DNA from: Astropecten irregularis
Taxonomy: Eukaryota; Echinodermata; Asteroidea; Paxillosida; Astropectinidae
Direction: 5' to 3'
Assembly (NCBI GenBank): GCA_963971285.1
Contig: OZ020246.1
Coordinates: forward strand, 9,655,217 to 9,719,216
Length of the DNA stretch: 64,000 bases
Shown here: positions 1-10,200 of the stretch, in pieces
Layout of the letters: every line of letters starts with the position of its first letter
Position numbering within the stretch: position 1 is the stretch's first letter
Position numbers and translations under genes: made by a program
Notes under the pieces: generated by a model
What the model was told of the DNA's origin: nothing
Database searches by the model: none
What the model saw: the letters and a program-made list of their open reading frames with translations, nothing else

Positions 1-77
1 TACGAACTGTTGAGTCCATTTTCTGTCTCAAAATCAATAAAAAAAATTTGAGGCCTTGCAAATCCTATATGCTCCCT
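1..77 (-). repeat. End of the AGGGAGCATATAGG repeat, cut by the window edge
   Basis: CAAATCCTATATGCTCCCT followed by TTAA (78-81) is the reverse complement of the end at 28232-28250, and the similarity continues inward to base 1 (TTTGAGGCCTTGCAAATCC). Confidence 0.65.
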
Positions 78-788
78 TTAAGTCGTATAGTAACCAGCCC
101 AAGCCAACACGGTAAAAGCATTGGGTGCCATGCAGTTAAAGCGCGAATCAGGCAAAATGTTTTTCGTTCTTTTTTGTGGTAACGACTATCGACTGGTTAG
201 TTTGTAAGAGTTGTATGGCGGACAACTCTCCCCAGTTTCACTCTTAGAATGAGCCAAACTCGGACTAGAGAATGATTCTTTCAACCAGTTTGCAGTGTGA
301 CAGTGTTCAGAGTTCACATAATGTCCCAAGAAGGTGCATTTTTGTTGTGGATGGACGGTGTATATATACACAGATGGCCTCTAAAACTTGAAGCCATTTG
401 AAATAACCATAATCTGCATTGATGGTATTATAGTCGAACAGACTAATATTCGACTAAAATATACGATTATTTATTTATCATAACGGCTTTTATTGTCATC
501 ATTCGTAATGCATCAGTGCTGAACCATACAGAGAAGCGACTTATACAGTGGCCTATGCGCAGTGCAGTCCATCAAACCTTGGGAAATAGATAGCGAATTT
601 ATCTCTGTTCTTGCTGCAGGTCAACTGTGGTTCGTAATGGTGCAATGGATCTACAAGTCAGTGAACTGATGGGAAATTATCATCGAACTCTCTCTGTGTT
701 TCCGCATGGGACTTTAGGTTTATTGGGCTAAGTGATGCATGCACGTTTCAAGACAACCTAGAATTTAATACGTAATGTTCGTCCGCAC
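78..788. other. No gene seen
   Basis: Unique AT-rich sequence with only short accidental open frames. Confidence 0.5.
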
Positions 789-792
789 TTAA

Positions 793-1150
793 AGGTAGTA
801 TCATACTTTGGCTTTTGTCAAAGAAGTACAGATTCATGGGCAAAAATATGAAGGAAGATACAGTCACAGTCATCTGTGAAAATTTCAGTCCCATACGGTG
901 CCCACTTTTTGAGAAAATCGTGAAAAACGGCCACAGTATTTCTTAAGTCTTTTCTCTTTTATTTTTGATCTTTTAAAAGATCAAAAAGATTTTCGGTCGT
1001 TGTTTTACTAATGTCTGGAAAAATACACCATTTTAGGCGGAACAATTTTAATGGTAGGTTACCTACCAGCACTATCTTCATATCCTGTAAGTTATACGTA
1101 AATCTGTGAACATTTCTGTTTTGGATTCTTACCAAAGTATGATACTACCT
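793..1150 (+). mobile_element. Family A MITE, copy 1 (full length)
   Basis: Type copy, 358 bp, flanked by TTAA on both sides (789-792, 1151-1154). It has terminal inverted repeats AGGTAGTATCATACTTTGG and a central perfect palindrome GATCTTTTAAAAGATC. It has no transposase. TTAA flanks suggest a piggyBac-like mechanism, though a TA duplication with fixed neighbours cannot be excluded. Confidence 0.85.
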
Positions 1151-1260
1151 TTAAATGTCTCTTCATGGAAGCGTTCTATGCGTAAAGTGCCGTAGACCGT
1201 GTTATAGTACCAGTCACGCAGCCAATAACTGAGAGTCAGTGCCCTGTCATAATAATACAG

Positions 1261-1750
1261 GGGCTTTTCTCAAAGCTCGGCTCCCGCTCCGGCTCCGGCT
1301 CCGGCTCAGGCTCCGGCTCCGGCTCCGCCTCCATTTCGTGAATCTATTTCAAAATAACAGGTATCAAAATAGAGGCTTTTGGCTGCAGTTAGGCAGTGGC
1401 GTCACCAGACTTTTGAGTCTGGGGGGCACAAGGGGGGCACTAGCAATTGTTAGGGGGGCACTACAATATATATTATATTTTTTTTCACCAATCCAAATCT
1501 CAAATGGGGGGGAACGAGGGGGGGCACAGGGTTTTCCAGGGGGGGGGGGGGGGCACGTGCCCCCCCTGGCCCCCCCCCCCCCCTTGGTGACGCCACTGCA
1601 GTTAGGAAGTAGATTCTCTGGTTTGAAAAGGACAACAGAGCTTCAGCTTCAATGGCAAACCATAACCTATATTTTTTCAGCTTATAAAAACAGAGACGAA
1701 GCCGGAGCTGGAGCCGGAGCCGAAGCCGAAGCCGAGCTTTGAGAAAGGCT
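1261..1750. mobile_element. Family D element, copy 1, interrupted by a hAT-type MITE
   Basis: The inverted ends CTTTTCTCAAAGCTCGGCTC and GAGCCGAGCTTTGAGAAAG carry GGAGCC/GGCTCC repeats. The interior (TTTGGCTGCAGTTAGG...AAGTAGATTCTCTGG) matches the three other copies but is split at 1394-1598 by an insertion. Confidence 0.75.
1394..1598. mobile_element. hAT-type MITE nested in family D copy 1
   Basis: 205 bp, with ends CAGTGGCGTCACCA and TGGTGACGCCACTG as perfect inverted repeats. It is flanked by an exact 8-bp duplication CAGTTAGG (1386-1393, 1599-1606), the hAT signature. The interior holds a G run (1539-1553) and a C run (1570-1583), and no transposase. Confidence 0.88.
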
Positions 1751-2934
1751 CTTGTTTGGTCAGTCTGCTCGCCATCGTTTTAATGTTGAAACCGGACAGC
1801 TAGGCACGCAACGACACGACCTCATCCCCAGACCACGCCCCTAAAAAGACACCTCCTTCACAAATCATATCAAGAAGGCTGCCTATGAAGGTTTCTATCT
1901 GTTTTAACCAAAAAGAAGCAGGACAATGCATCGAATGGAAATTGTTTCATGACAAGCGCCCTCACTGATTTTGAACCATTTTTTTGGTACCAACGGGCGT
2001 GTAGACATGACGAGCTAGAAACGTTGACGTTTTGGATAAATACCGCCCTCTGTTGACGAAATATCCTCACCTCAGTGTCCATCATAAACCCAAAACAAGA
2101 GCCATGACTGAGCAAGTGAGTTCATTTGTTGCAATTGTACCATAATACGACTGATAGGCCTACACCTTATTTCTGTTTAGCTGTAGGTGCCTTATCAGAA
2201 GCTATTTATGAGTAAAAGAAAGATAATTTAATAGAAAATACGCTGAATAGGTCCATAAATTATTTCCAGTTAATTCAATTTGCAAAGATCAAATATTCAA
2301 CCACACAGAAGAATGTATTGTACATTATTCTGAGTTTTAGGCAATGTTGGCATAACTATAAGGCCACACGTACCCCGACTCAAAGGTTGAAATGATTGAG
2401 TCCTTGCATTATACTGAAAACTACAAGGATCTATACACGTTATACACCGTTGATTTCCGTGCGCACAGTGCGTAAGACATAGCAGTGATGAGTTGTGTAA
2501 TAATCGTTCGTGTGCCATTTCGCACCGCACATTGACGAGCGAATTATTCATTATAATCGCCTCATTTCAGGCCACGTTAAAAAAAATATGACCTGAACCT
2601 CGTTCCCAGCGGAATTGCCAAGTAAACATCACCCGTGCTGAGCCGTTCCCTTGGGTTATGGTACCGGGAACGAGTTTGTGCACCGTGAAGCAGAATCTTG
2701 ATCTAAGGGAAATTATGTACACTCCAATTAGTACTGTAATATAATTACATCGTTGTGTGTTTATATAGGAGTCATTTCTAGTTCTACCCTCACATCATGG
2801 TCATAGATTATAACACATAATGACATTTGAACCAGTTTATCAGTTTATCACAGAAGTTTATCACCGGTAAAGATTTTAGCGCACAATCCCCCTCATGATA
2901 AAACAAAATCCACATTGGTTCGCCAACGTAATTA
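1751..2934. other. No gene seen
   Basis: AT-rich unique sequence. The only structure I see is an imperfect inverted pair CTCGTTCCCAG / CCGGGAACGAG at about 2600-2678. I searched here for the missing receptor N-terminal exons and found none. Confidence 0.5.
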
Positions 2935-3018
2935 TAACGCGCGCATGCTCACAATTGCGCAAGCATGGTTTGCGCGTGCGCTGTTGACTCAAGACCGACT
3001 CTCCAAAAGTCTCCCATT
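2935..3018. repeat. Partial copy of the GCGC-rich foldback element
   Basis: AACGCGCGCATGCTCA, then TGCGCGTGCGCTGTT and CAAAAGTCTCCCATT closely match the right half of the element at 63187-63306. The left arm is missing. Confidence 0.6.
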
Positions 3019-3267
3019 CAATTGTGCATCTTGTTGTGCTCCCATGCCTAATACGCATAATGTGAGTCTATCTGGTGAACTTTTCCCCATTTAGGGCCTA
3101 CGTACCTGGCCTGTCATTATCTCCGTGCTTGACGGCTCAATGAGGTTAGCAAATCGCGCGTGAAACACACGGTGCTTACTCTAGCAGTAAATGATGGCTG
3201 CTTTAGCAAACATAATTTCATAGACGAGTAAAGACATTTGAATCTTGAATAGTTGCTCGAGGGTTAA

Positions 3268-3622
3268 AGGTAGTATCATACTTTGGTGACCAAAACAGAA
3301 ATGTTCACAGATTTACGTATAACATTCAGGGTATGAAGATGGTGGTGGTAGAAACATACTGTTACACAATGTTTCCGCCTGAAATGGTGTATTTATCCAG
3401 AAATTAGTAAAACAACGACCGAAAATCTTTTTGATCTTTTAAAAGATCAAAAATAAAAGAGAATAGACTTAAGAAATACTGTAGCCGTTTTTCGCGATTT
3501 TATCAAAAAGTGGGCACCGTATGGGACTCCAATTTTCACAGATGACTGTGACTGTATCTTCCTTGATATTTTTGCCCATGAATCTGTATTTCTTTGACAA
3601 AAACGAAAGTATGATATTACCT
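3268..3622 (-). mobile_element. Family A MITE, copy 2 (reverse orientation)
   Basis: Same ends and centre as the copy at 793, inverted, with TTAA at 3264 and 3623. Near full length. Confidence 0.85.
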
Positions 3623-3626
3623 TTAA

Positions 3627-4744
3627 TTTGTCTTCCCCGATCCTTTCTATACATTCTATAATATCATAGGCAATTATAATATCTTGAATTACAAAGAGTG
3701 TTATGTGCGCGTTATTCTGAAGTTGAATTTATGGTAAAACTTTCTTTGTGTTTCCAAAGACATTTATAATTTATAAGGTTATTTATGCCTATGTGTATTT
3801 TCTCAATAATGGCGTCAACAGAGCGACCTCAATCTATACTAAAAGACAGCCACAGTACTGCCATGATTAAAAATAATGTGACTTAAACATTATTATCTGG
3901 AACCGCGTGGTGGCGCTATATTGACAATCCGTTCAGACTCTGGATCCGTTAATAGGCCGGTATACGCCAAAATCTCTTCTGTTATATTTTTTCAATCTTC
4001 GATTTTTACTAGTTGTCGAATGACTCTTTAACAACTTTAACAATACCTTGATAAAAATGAGGATTTATTTACAGTGTTTGAATTCGCAAATGCGTCGATA
4101 GTTTGAAAAACAAATTAAAATTGAAAAATGTGTGGAGTTGAAAGTGTGCCTCGCAGATGATTTTCTTGGCTTCAAGTAATTTCGATTTTTCATTTTCAAT
4201 TGCAATTATTTTGCTGTACTAAATCGATTCGATTTGAAAATCTGATATATTTTTTTTTCCAAGTGCCACGCCCGATGACCGACCCATAGCTTTTCTTTTA
4301 TTCGGGATTTCCATTTTCATCAACCTAGCTAACACAAAATCCCATAATGTGCAATTCGAGATGTCACACAACCTTCAACTTAGTTTTTAATTCTCAGAAG
4401 AAGACGAAAAAAGAAACAATGAAGTATTGCCAACCTGACATTCACTTTCGCTCATTATTTTTCTGGGGCATTATTTCCGCCTGCATGGTTAACCATTATA
4501 GAAACTAAGAAATGACTGACAGGCAGTTCAGAAATGATAATTGTTATGAAATATGTAACCTCAATGACACCGCAGAAGAAGAGGTGAAAGTTGTTAAAAA
4601 TCCAAAAATGAAATATCAGGTCCGATTGGGATCAGCCGAAATGGAGTTTTTCAATGATATGCGGCACTCGGGGGCTACCTTACTGTGTGATAAAATGTTT
4701 AAGTACAGTAAAATACAATTTCTTTTCGTAATTTTATTTTTTGT
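3627..4744. other. No gene seen
   Basis: AT-rich. A 78-codon frame at 4512-4748 has no family resemblance, runs into a family A element end and lacks splice or codon support. Confidence 0.5.
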
Positions 4745-4748
4745 TTAA

Positions 4749-5085
4749 GGTACATACTTTAGTTTTCGTTAAGGAAATGTAGTTTCATGGGCAAAAATAT
4801 CGAGGAAGATACAGTAACAGTCATCTGTTAAATTTTCAGTCAGTCCCAGACGGCGCTATTTTTTTTTTTTTTTTTTTTTAATATTTTCACCCTTTTTTTT
4901 TTATCTTTTAAAGATCAAAATTGTTTTAGTCATTGGTTTGACTCTTTTCTGGATAAATATACAGCATTTCGGGTAGAAACATTTTAACCGTATGTTTCTA
5001 GCATCACCACTTTTATATCCTGTAAGTTATAGGTAAATCTGTGAAAATTTCTGTTTCGGTATGCTACCAAATCATGATACTACCT
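4749..5085 (+). mobile_element. Family A MITE, copy 3 (diverged)
   Basis: Both ends are recognisable (GGTACATACTTTAG, and ATGATACTACCT before TTAA). The interior is diverged, with a run of about 20 T at 4859-4879 and only half of the central palindrome. Confidence 0.75.
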
Positions 5086-5089
5086 TTAA

Positions 5090-6104
5090 TAATAGTTAGG
5101 CCTATGTCAATGAAAACGATTCCCTTTGTTCTGTGGCTGTAGCCGCTGTTATACAGTGTTATGAAAAATTGAATTTTTTTTTGGCCGGTCATATTTTCTA
5201 TGAAGAGGAAAAATCGAAACAGGGAACTTTGGGTGGTTTGGGCAAAGTGGTTGGTCTGCCTACGTAATTCCTCTCGATAATTAAGCCAGAAATTAATCAT
5301 ATTTCTTTTTATGATATAGGGAAATAATTCCTCATTAGTGTTCCGTTTTCCTTGTTCATCAATCTGTGAGTTATAATTAATACGTTTCATTCTTCGGGTT
5401 GATTTTTACAAATCTTTACGATTCACGTTTCAGATGAGATGTCGAAATGGCCATAAAATCAACTTATGGCTGACATCATACTTTGCATAGCAATTAAGAT
5501 TATTGTGAATGTTTTCCATTATTTTTGTGAAATCGAGGTCTGGTTAAATAAACTCCAATTTGAAGATGTGCTGTTCATTTGAAACTGTTCATTCCGTAGA
5601 GTATTTCACTGGACATGTTATGTGCCCAATGCGAAATGATGCCCAGAGCTTTACAAATCACCGGGATTTAGCTAGGCAAAGTTGAAAAAGCCAGTAGCGT
5701 GATTATGAAGGCACTTGGATGGGTCCGCGCGGCGCGTTTCCCCCCACTGGATGTCTGTGCCGTGCACCGCGTGCTCCTATTTGAAATTCCCGATTTTCAA
5801 GATTTTTCTTGCCAATATAATGTTCACGTTTTTTTCTCCGTGTACGCACTGCCCCTCTTGAAATTTCGGTACATCCCCCGGGAATATGACTCTAGCTGTA
5901 CCATTAAATGGTGTCTGCATTCTTGCCGAAGTCTGGTGAACCCTGATTGAAATCTTGTATCAGTTGTTATTAACTTGATTTTTAAGGTTGGCAAAGAAAA
6001 TAAAAACGGTTGAAACCTGGAACTCTGGAACTACTTACCGATACAACGGTAGAACTTTTTTCATGATTAAAAAATCAAGCAATATACCCTGCGGTACCAA
6101 TCTT
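5090..6104. other. No gene seen
   Basis: Unique sequence. Open frames at 5064-5390 and 5699-5950 carry no recognisable motif. Confidence 0.45.
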
Positions 6105-6338
6105 GGGCCAATTTCACGGCGCTGCTTAGCACAAAAATTGGCTAAGCATGACATTTCTGTCTGAATAAAAACAGGATTAACAATCGGCATTTCCATATTT
6201 TTGTATCGCTTGCGATTGTTGTTGGCTGACCATGAATAATAAATGAATTTTTTTTACGGTGCATGGTTTGTTTTGTTTAGCAAGACCTTTTTGTGCTAAG
6301 CAATGTTTTGAGCTTAGCAGCTCCATGAAATTGGCCCA
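6105..6338. mobile_element. Family B element, copy 1
   Basis: The ends GGGCCAATTTCACGGCGCTG and CAGCTCCATGAAATTGGCCC are imperfect inverted repeats containing CTTAGCA/TGCTAAG. The interior holds TTAACAATC and GCTGACCATGAAT blocks shared with the other copies. Confidence 0.75.
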
Positions 6339-6559
6339 GAGTGGTTACTGATATACCTCCGTCAAGTACCTTATATGTACCTCGCCCTATGATGAGCCCT
6401 TACATTGGTCAACAACATGTATATCTGCTCAAAGTGCCAGTCAGAAGACAAACAACCAGTATGAATTGCCATTGACTAGTTATCTGTCTTTACAAATTCA
6501 AACTTTTTTCTTTGGGGTTTCATGAAGACATGTCAACGATTCAAAAAGTCTATACTCTC

Positions 6560-6750
6560 AAAATGAAAAAGAGTGAAAAATACCACTTGTTAGAATCGAG
6601 TTGTGCCTTGTGATAGGGTTCTTTAGAGTAGTGGTTATTTGACTCATTTGGAGTGATTTTTCACTCTGGGCCAAAGTGAGAAATCACTCCAAACGAACCA
6701 AACCTCACTCTAAAGGAGTGGAAGACAACTCGAGAAAGAGTTGTCCCTCA
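6560..6750. repeat. Interrupted foldback of AGTGAAAAATCACTC type
   Basis: Complementary blocks (GGAGTGATTTTTCACTC and AGTGAGAAATCACTCC; GAGTTGT and ACAACTC; TTTAGAGTAG and CTCTAAAGGAG) are arranged as a nested hairpin immediately left of the Harbinger-like element. Its family is not known to me. Confidence 0.5.
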
Positions 6751-6756
6751 TCATAA

Positions 6757-7069
6757 GGCCGAAAAAAAATTGTTGTGTTGCCCTCAAGTGGAAAAATAAA
6801 AATTTTGGGTCGGTCGGTCGATTTTTTTTTTTTGGACGACTTTCAAACATTTAAGAATAAATACATGATGTATGGTCACCAGGGCTAATCATCGGTCTTG
6901 GGTCGTTTTGAGGAGACACGCTTTTTTACTGCTAAATCTTACATTTTCTGTCAAAAATCGTGAGTTTTTATACTTTAGGACTCGCAGAAAAGGAAAAAAA
7001 ATCCCGACCCAAAGTTTTGGCATTTTACGGTCGGTAGCTGAGGGCAACACAACAATTTTTTTTTCGGCC
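6757..7069. mobile_element. Harbinger-like MITE upstream of the receptor exons
   Basis: The inverted ends GGCCGAAAAAAAATTGTTGT and ACAACAATTTTTTTTTCGGCC extend to TGCCCTCA on both sides. The flanks are TAA at 6754-6756 and 7070-7072, fitting a 3-bp duplication of PIF/Harbinger type. It has no transposase. Confidence 0.72.
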
Positions 7070-7163
7070 TAATGGCTCTTCAAAGAATGCATTTTCTTTC
7101 TTTTGCATTTAGAGAGATATTTTACTAGTTTAAACACGTCTGTTTATTTATTTATTTATGTAG

Positions 7164-7270
7164 AAATGGATGGACGACTACTTAGCCTGGGATGAAGATG
7201 AGTTTCCAGTGCCGGAGATACGAGTACCATCTTCCAAGATGTGGATACCTGACGTCACACTGCTCAACAG
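7164..7270 (+). CDS. nAChR-like subunit, loop A exon (107 bp)
   Basis: This exon sits between an acceptor ending TTTATGTAG and a donor CAG|GTTACT. It encodes [14 protein letters not shown] followed by [15 protein letters not shown], matching the family pattern W-x-D-x-x-L-x-W, an R-x-P step and W-x-P-D-x-x-L. In alpha subunits the residue after the final L of this motif is the agonist-binding Tyr; here the sequence reads TLLN, so Leu replaces it. The exon ends in phase 2, which the next exon completes as Ser. The length is close to the roughly 110-bp exon at this place in many nAChR genes. The preceding short exon, expected to carry the loop D tryptophan, was not recognised upstream. Confidence 0.88.
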
Positions 7271-10200
7271 GTTACTATGGTGGTAGTCTTCATTAGTGAT
7301 AACAATGCCCCTGTATTCGCCAAGCATGACGCTCATGGCGCATATCAATTATTATCCCTGGTCATCGGGCCATAATTTACATTCTTGACACCATCTCAAC
7401 TCCCCGGGGAGAATACAGCCCCGGCTGCCGTATTCAGTGCACAGAGGCTAATCAAACCACAAAGTCATCTCTACCCTCGCAGGTACCCATTTACACCTGG
7501 GTGAAGAGGATCAATATGTGACAAAGCGTCTTGCCCAAGGACGCAAGCACCACTAACCCATGAACCCACAATCTGTAGATCGACCACGAGACTTTGAGTC
7601 CAACATGCCAGACCACTAGGCCCCAGCACCCCACAATGCTGCTGGTGTTGCTGGTCGTGGGGTGAAGGTGGTGAAATATTTTGCATGTGGGTGTGTGGAG
7701 ATGATAAGTGCCGTGGTGAGAGGGTGTGGTGGTGGTGAGTTTTATCTGGGAATGTTGGTGGTGATGATTGGGATGGTTTGGTTGTTGTGACGTTGATCAT
7801 GAGAGTATTATAGTGATTCCGTTGTGGTAGTCTGCTGAGGCTCCGTATGGAAAATCTCCAAAGAATCTTGAATGATCTTTGACCATTTTCCTCATAGTGA
7901 TTGTGGTTGAAATTGGACGTCAGCTGGTGAGTGCATGGTCTGGGCGGTGATGATGTCGAGGTGACTGTACCTGTAGGCTGTAGGCTAGGAAATTACGGTG
8001 GTCAGTCGCCATCAAATTTCATCATCATCAGATTCGTTGTTTTGTAAAGAAGAAAGCCCAGTCATTACCATTCCCTCTCCTCCTTTGCTTTAAACCCTGC
8101 CACCTTCTGCATGCCTTCCCCACCCACCGCAGTGCGGACAGCTACAACTTCATGCTTGAGAATCGCCTGGTGCGGATCAAGCCCAGCGGTGAGGTGGAGT
8201 TCCGTGCTTTCATCGTCATCTCTAGCTTCTGCAAGATCAACTTTGCCTTCTTCCCGTACGACGAGCAGATCTGCCAGCTCCGATTCCGCGCCTGGACCTA
8301 CCCACGGGAGCAGGTCATCTTCACGCTCGGTGACGAATTCAACGTAATTGAACTCCACATCCATCTACTCAACCCTCAAATTAAAGTCTTCACCCTTTAC
8401 CATGAATTGGCAATTTCTCATCTATTCACTTTTACTTTATTCATTTCCAAAACTTGCCTGAAAAGGCCAAAAATCTATCCTTTATCCGGACTTTATAGGT
8501 AGTATCATACTTTGGTTTTTATTAAAGAAATACAGATTCATCGGCAAAAATATAAAGGAAGATACAGTAACAGTCATCTGTGAAAATTTCAGTCCCATAC
8601 GTTGCTCACTTTTTGAGAAAACAGCGAAAAACAGCCACAATATTTCTTAAGTCTTTTCTCTTTTATTTTTGATCTTTTAAAAGATCAAAAAGATTTTTGG
8701 TGGTTGTTTTACTAATTTCTGGATAAATACACCATTTCAGGCGGAAAATTTGTAACGGTAGGTTTCTATCACCACCATCTTCATACCCTGTAAGTTAAAC
8801 GTACATCTGTGAACATTTCTGTTTTGCTCTCTTACCAAAGTATGATACTGTACCTTTAAAGCTAAGTTTCAAAATTGATTGGCTGATTTTTACCCTTGAC
8901 GAAAGCAGTGTGCTAATGTTGATATCATTCCATTGTTTACGGTAATTTCATATTTTTACTTATAAGATATACCCGACAATATTGTCCAATGAATTGCAAG
9001 ATATACAGTCTCCTCATAACGCATTATCATCAAAACTCAAAATGGCACGCGCATATAGTTTTGCCGGCACGCGAGTATAGTTTTGTTCACACGCGCTCAA
9101 TATTATTTTTGTCTCTTCGTGAAAACTCAAAAAAAAAAAATTATGGGCGCTGTATTTTGTCCCCATGGAACAACGTGCATTTTTGCTGAAATTATCTCCA
9201 CGTGAAAACTTGAAAAATCACTTTGGTGATAATTTTGCCTTTATTGATTTTCATGACTTCAATGGTCATCTGATATTAATAAAAAATTAGTTCGCCAAAA
9301 ATCCGTTACAATACCCTAAATACCATATGAATATTGATTTTTGCCAAATTCTTTCCCTTCGTGAAAACGGTGACGAACTTTTTAGGTGAAATTCTCCAGA
9401 ATCCATTGATCCAGAATCGGCTAAAATTGCAGACAGACAAAACGATATATCGTAGGTGTAACCACCCGACTTGACCAATAGCAAGCCGGTCGCTCACCTT
9501 CTCTTTGTTAAACTAAGTTATTCAAATTTTGGGGCCCTACTCCCCAGTCAAGAATGCATTAATATTCACGTTTCTTTGAGAACTCTCCGAATACCAAGAT
9601 TCTTGCATACATTTCAACTGCATAAACGAAATACTTTAGTTGGGCGGCGAAGCATGGGGTTGATAGTAGCGCGATCAAGGCTTATTCCTGCACAAGCCAC
9701 GGTGAGGGGAGGGTCGCCGAGAGCGCTGTTATTTCTTCTTTCTTTGCGTTTGCTGAGTTTAGCCCTATTTATTTTTCTTCCTTCGTCGTTCCACCCCGTT
9801 AAGCTATGCCTCATGTGCAAAAGAATATTCGTGTATGCATGCTGAACACGGTGATCATAATGTGTTGTTGAGCACACTTCTATGAGACAGCTCGCCACCG
9901 TCCCCGCAATCTTATTGCAGACTCCCACCTATCGTCTGGTAGCCTTGTTTACTCTTGTTGTAAAAACCATATTATTGAACCACACTATATTATTTTGTCT
10001 GACCTGTAAGAAAACTTTCCACCTGTTTTCCTAAATCCTTGAGTCCTCTTGGTTACATAGATATAGCGCAAACGACACAAACACATTCCAAGAAAGAAAG
10101 GTTAATCATTCTTGTTCAGTTAGAAATTTAACTACAAATAAATACATGGGAAAAATATCCCGGACTTCTTTTCTTTGTCACCGTAAATCTGAAATTATTT

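Noticed and set aside
4512..4748. 78-codon frame as an exon of the receptor
   Set aside because: No similarity to any ligand-binding-domain segment, and it ends at a MITE border.
8065..8364. Antisense and alternate frames over the Cys-loop exon
   Set aside because: Shadows of the GC-rich coding exon. The same holds at 10280-10507, 17213-17469 and 20133-20429.
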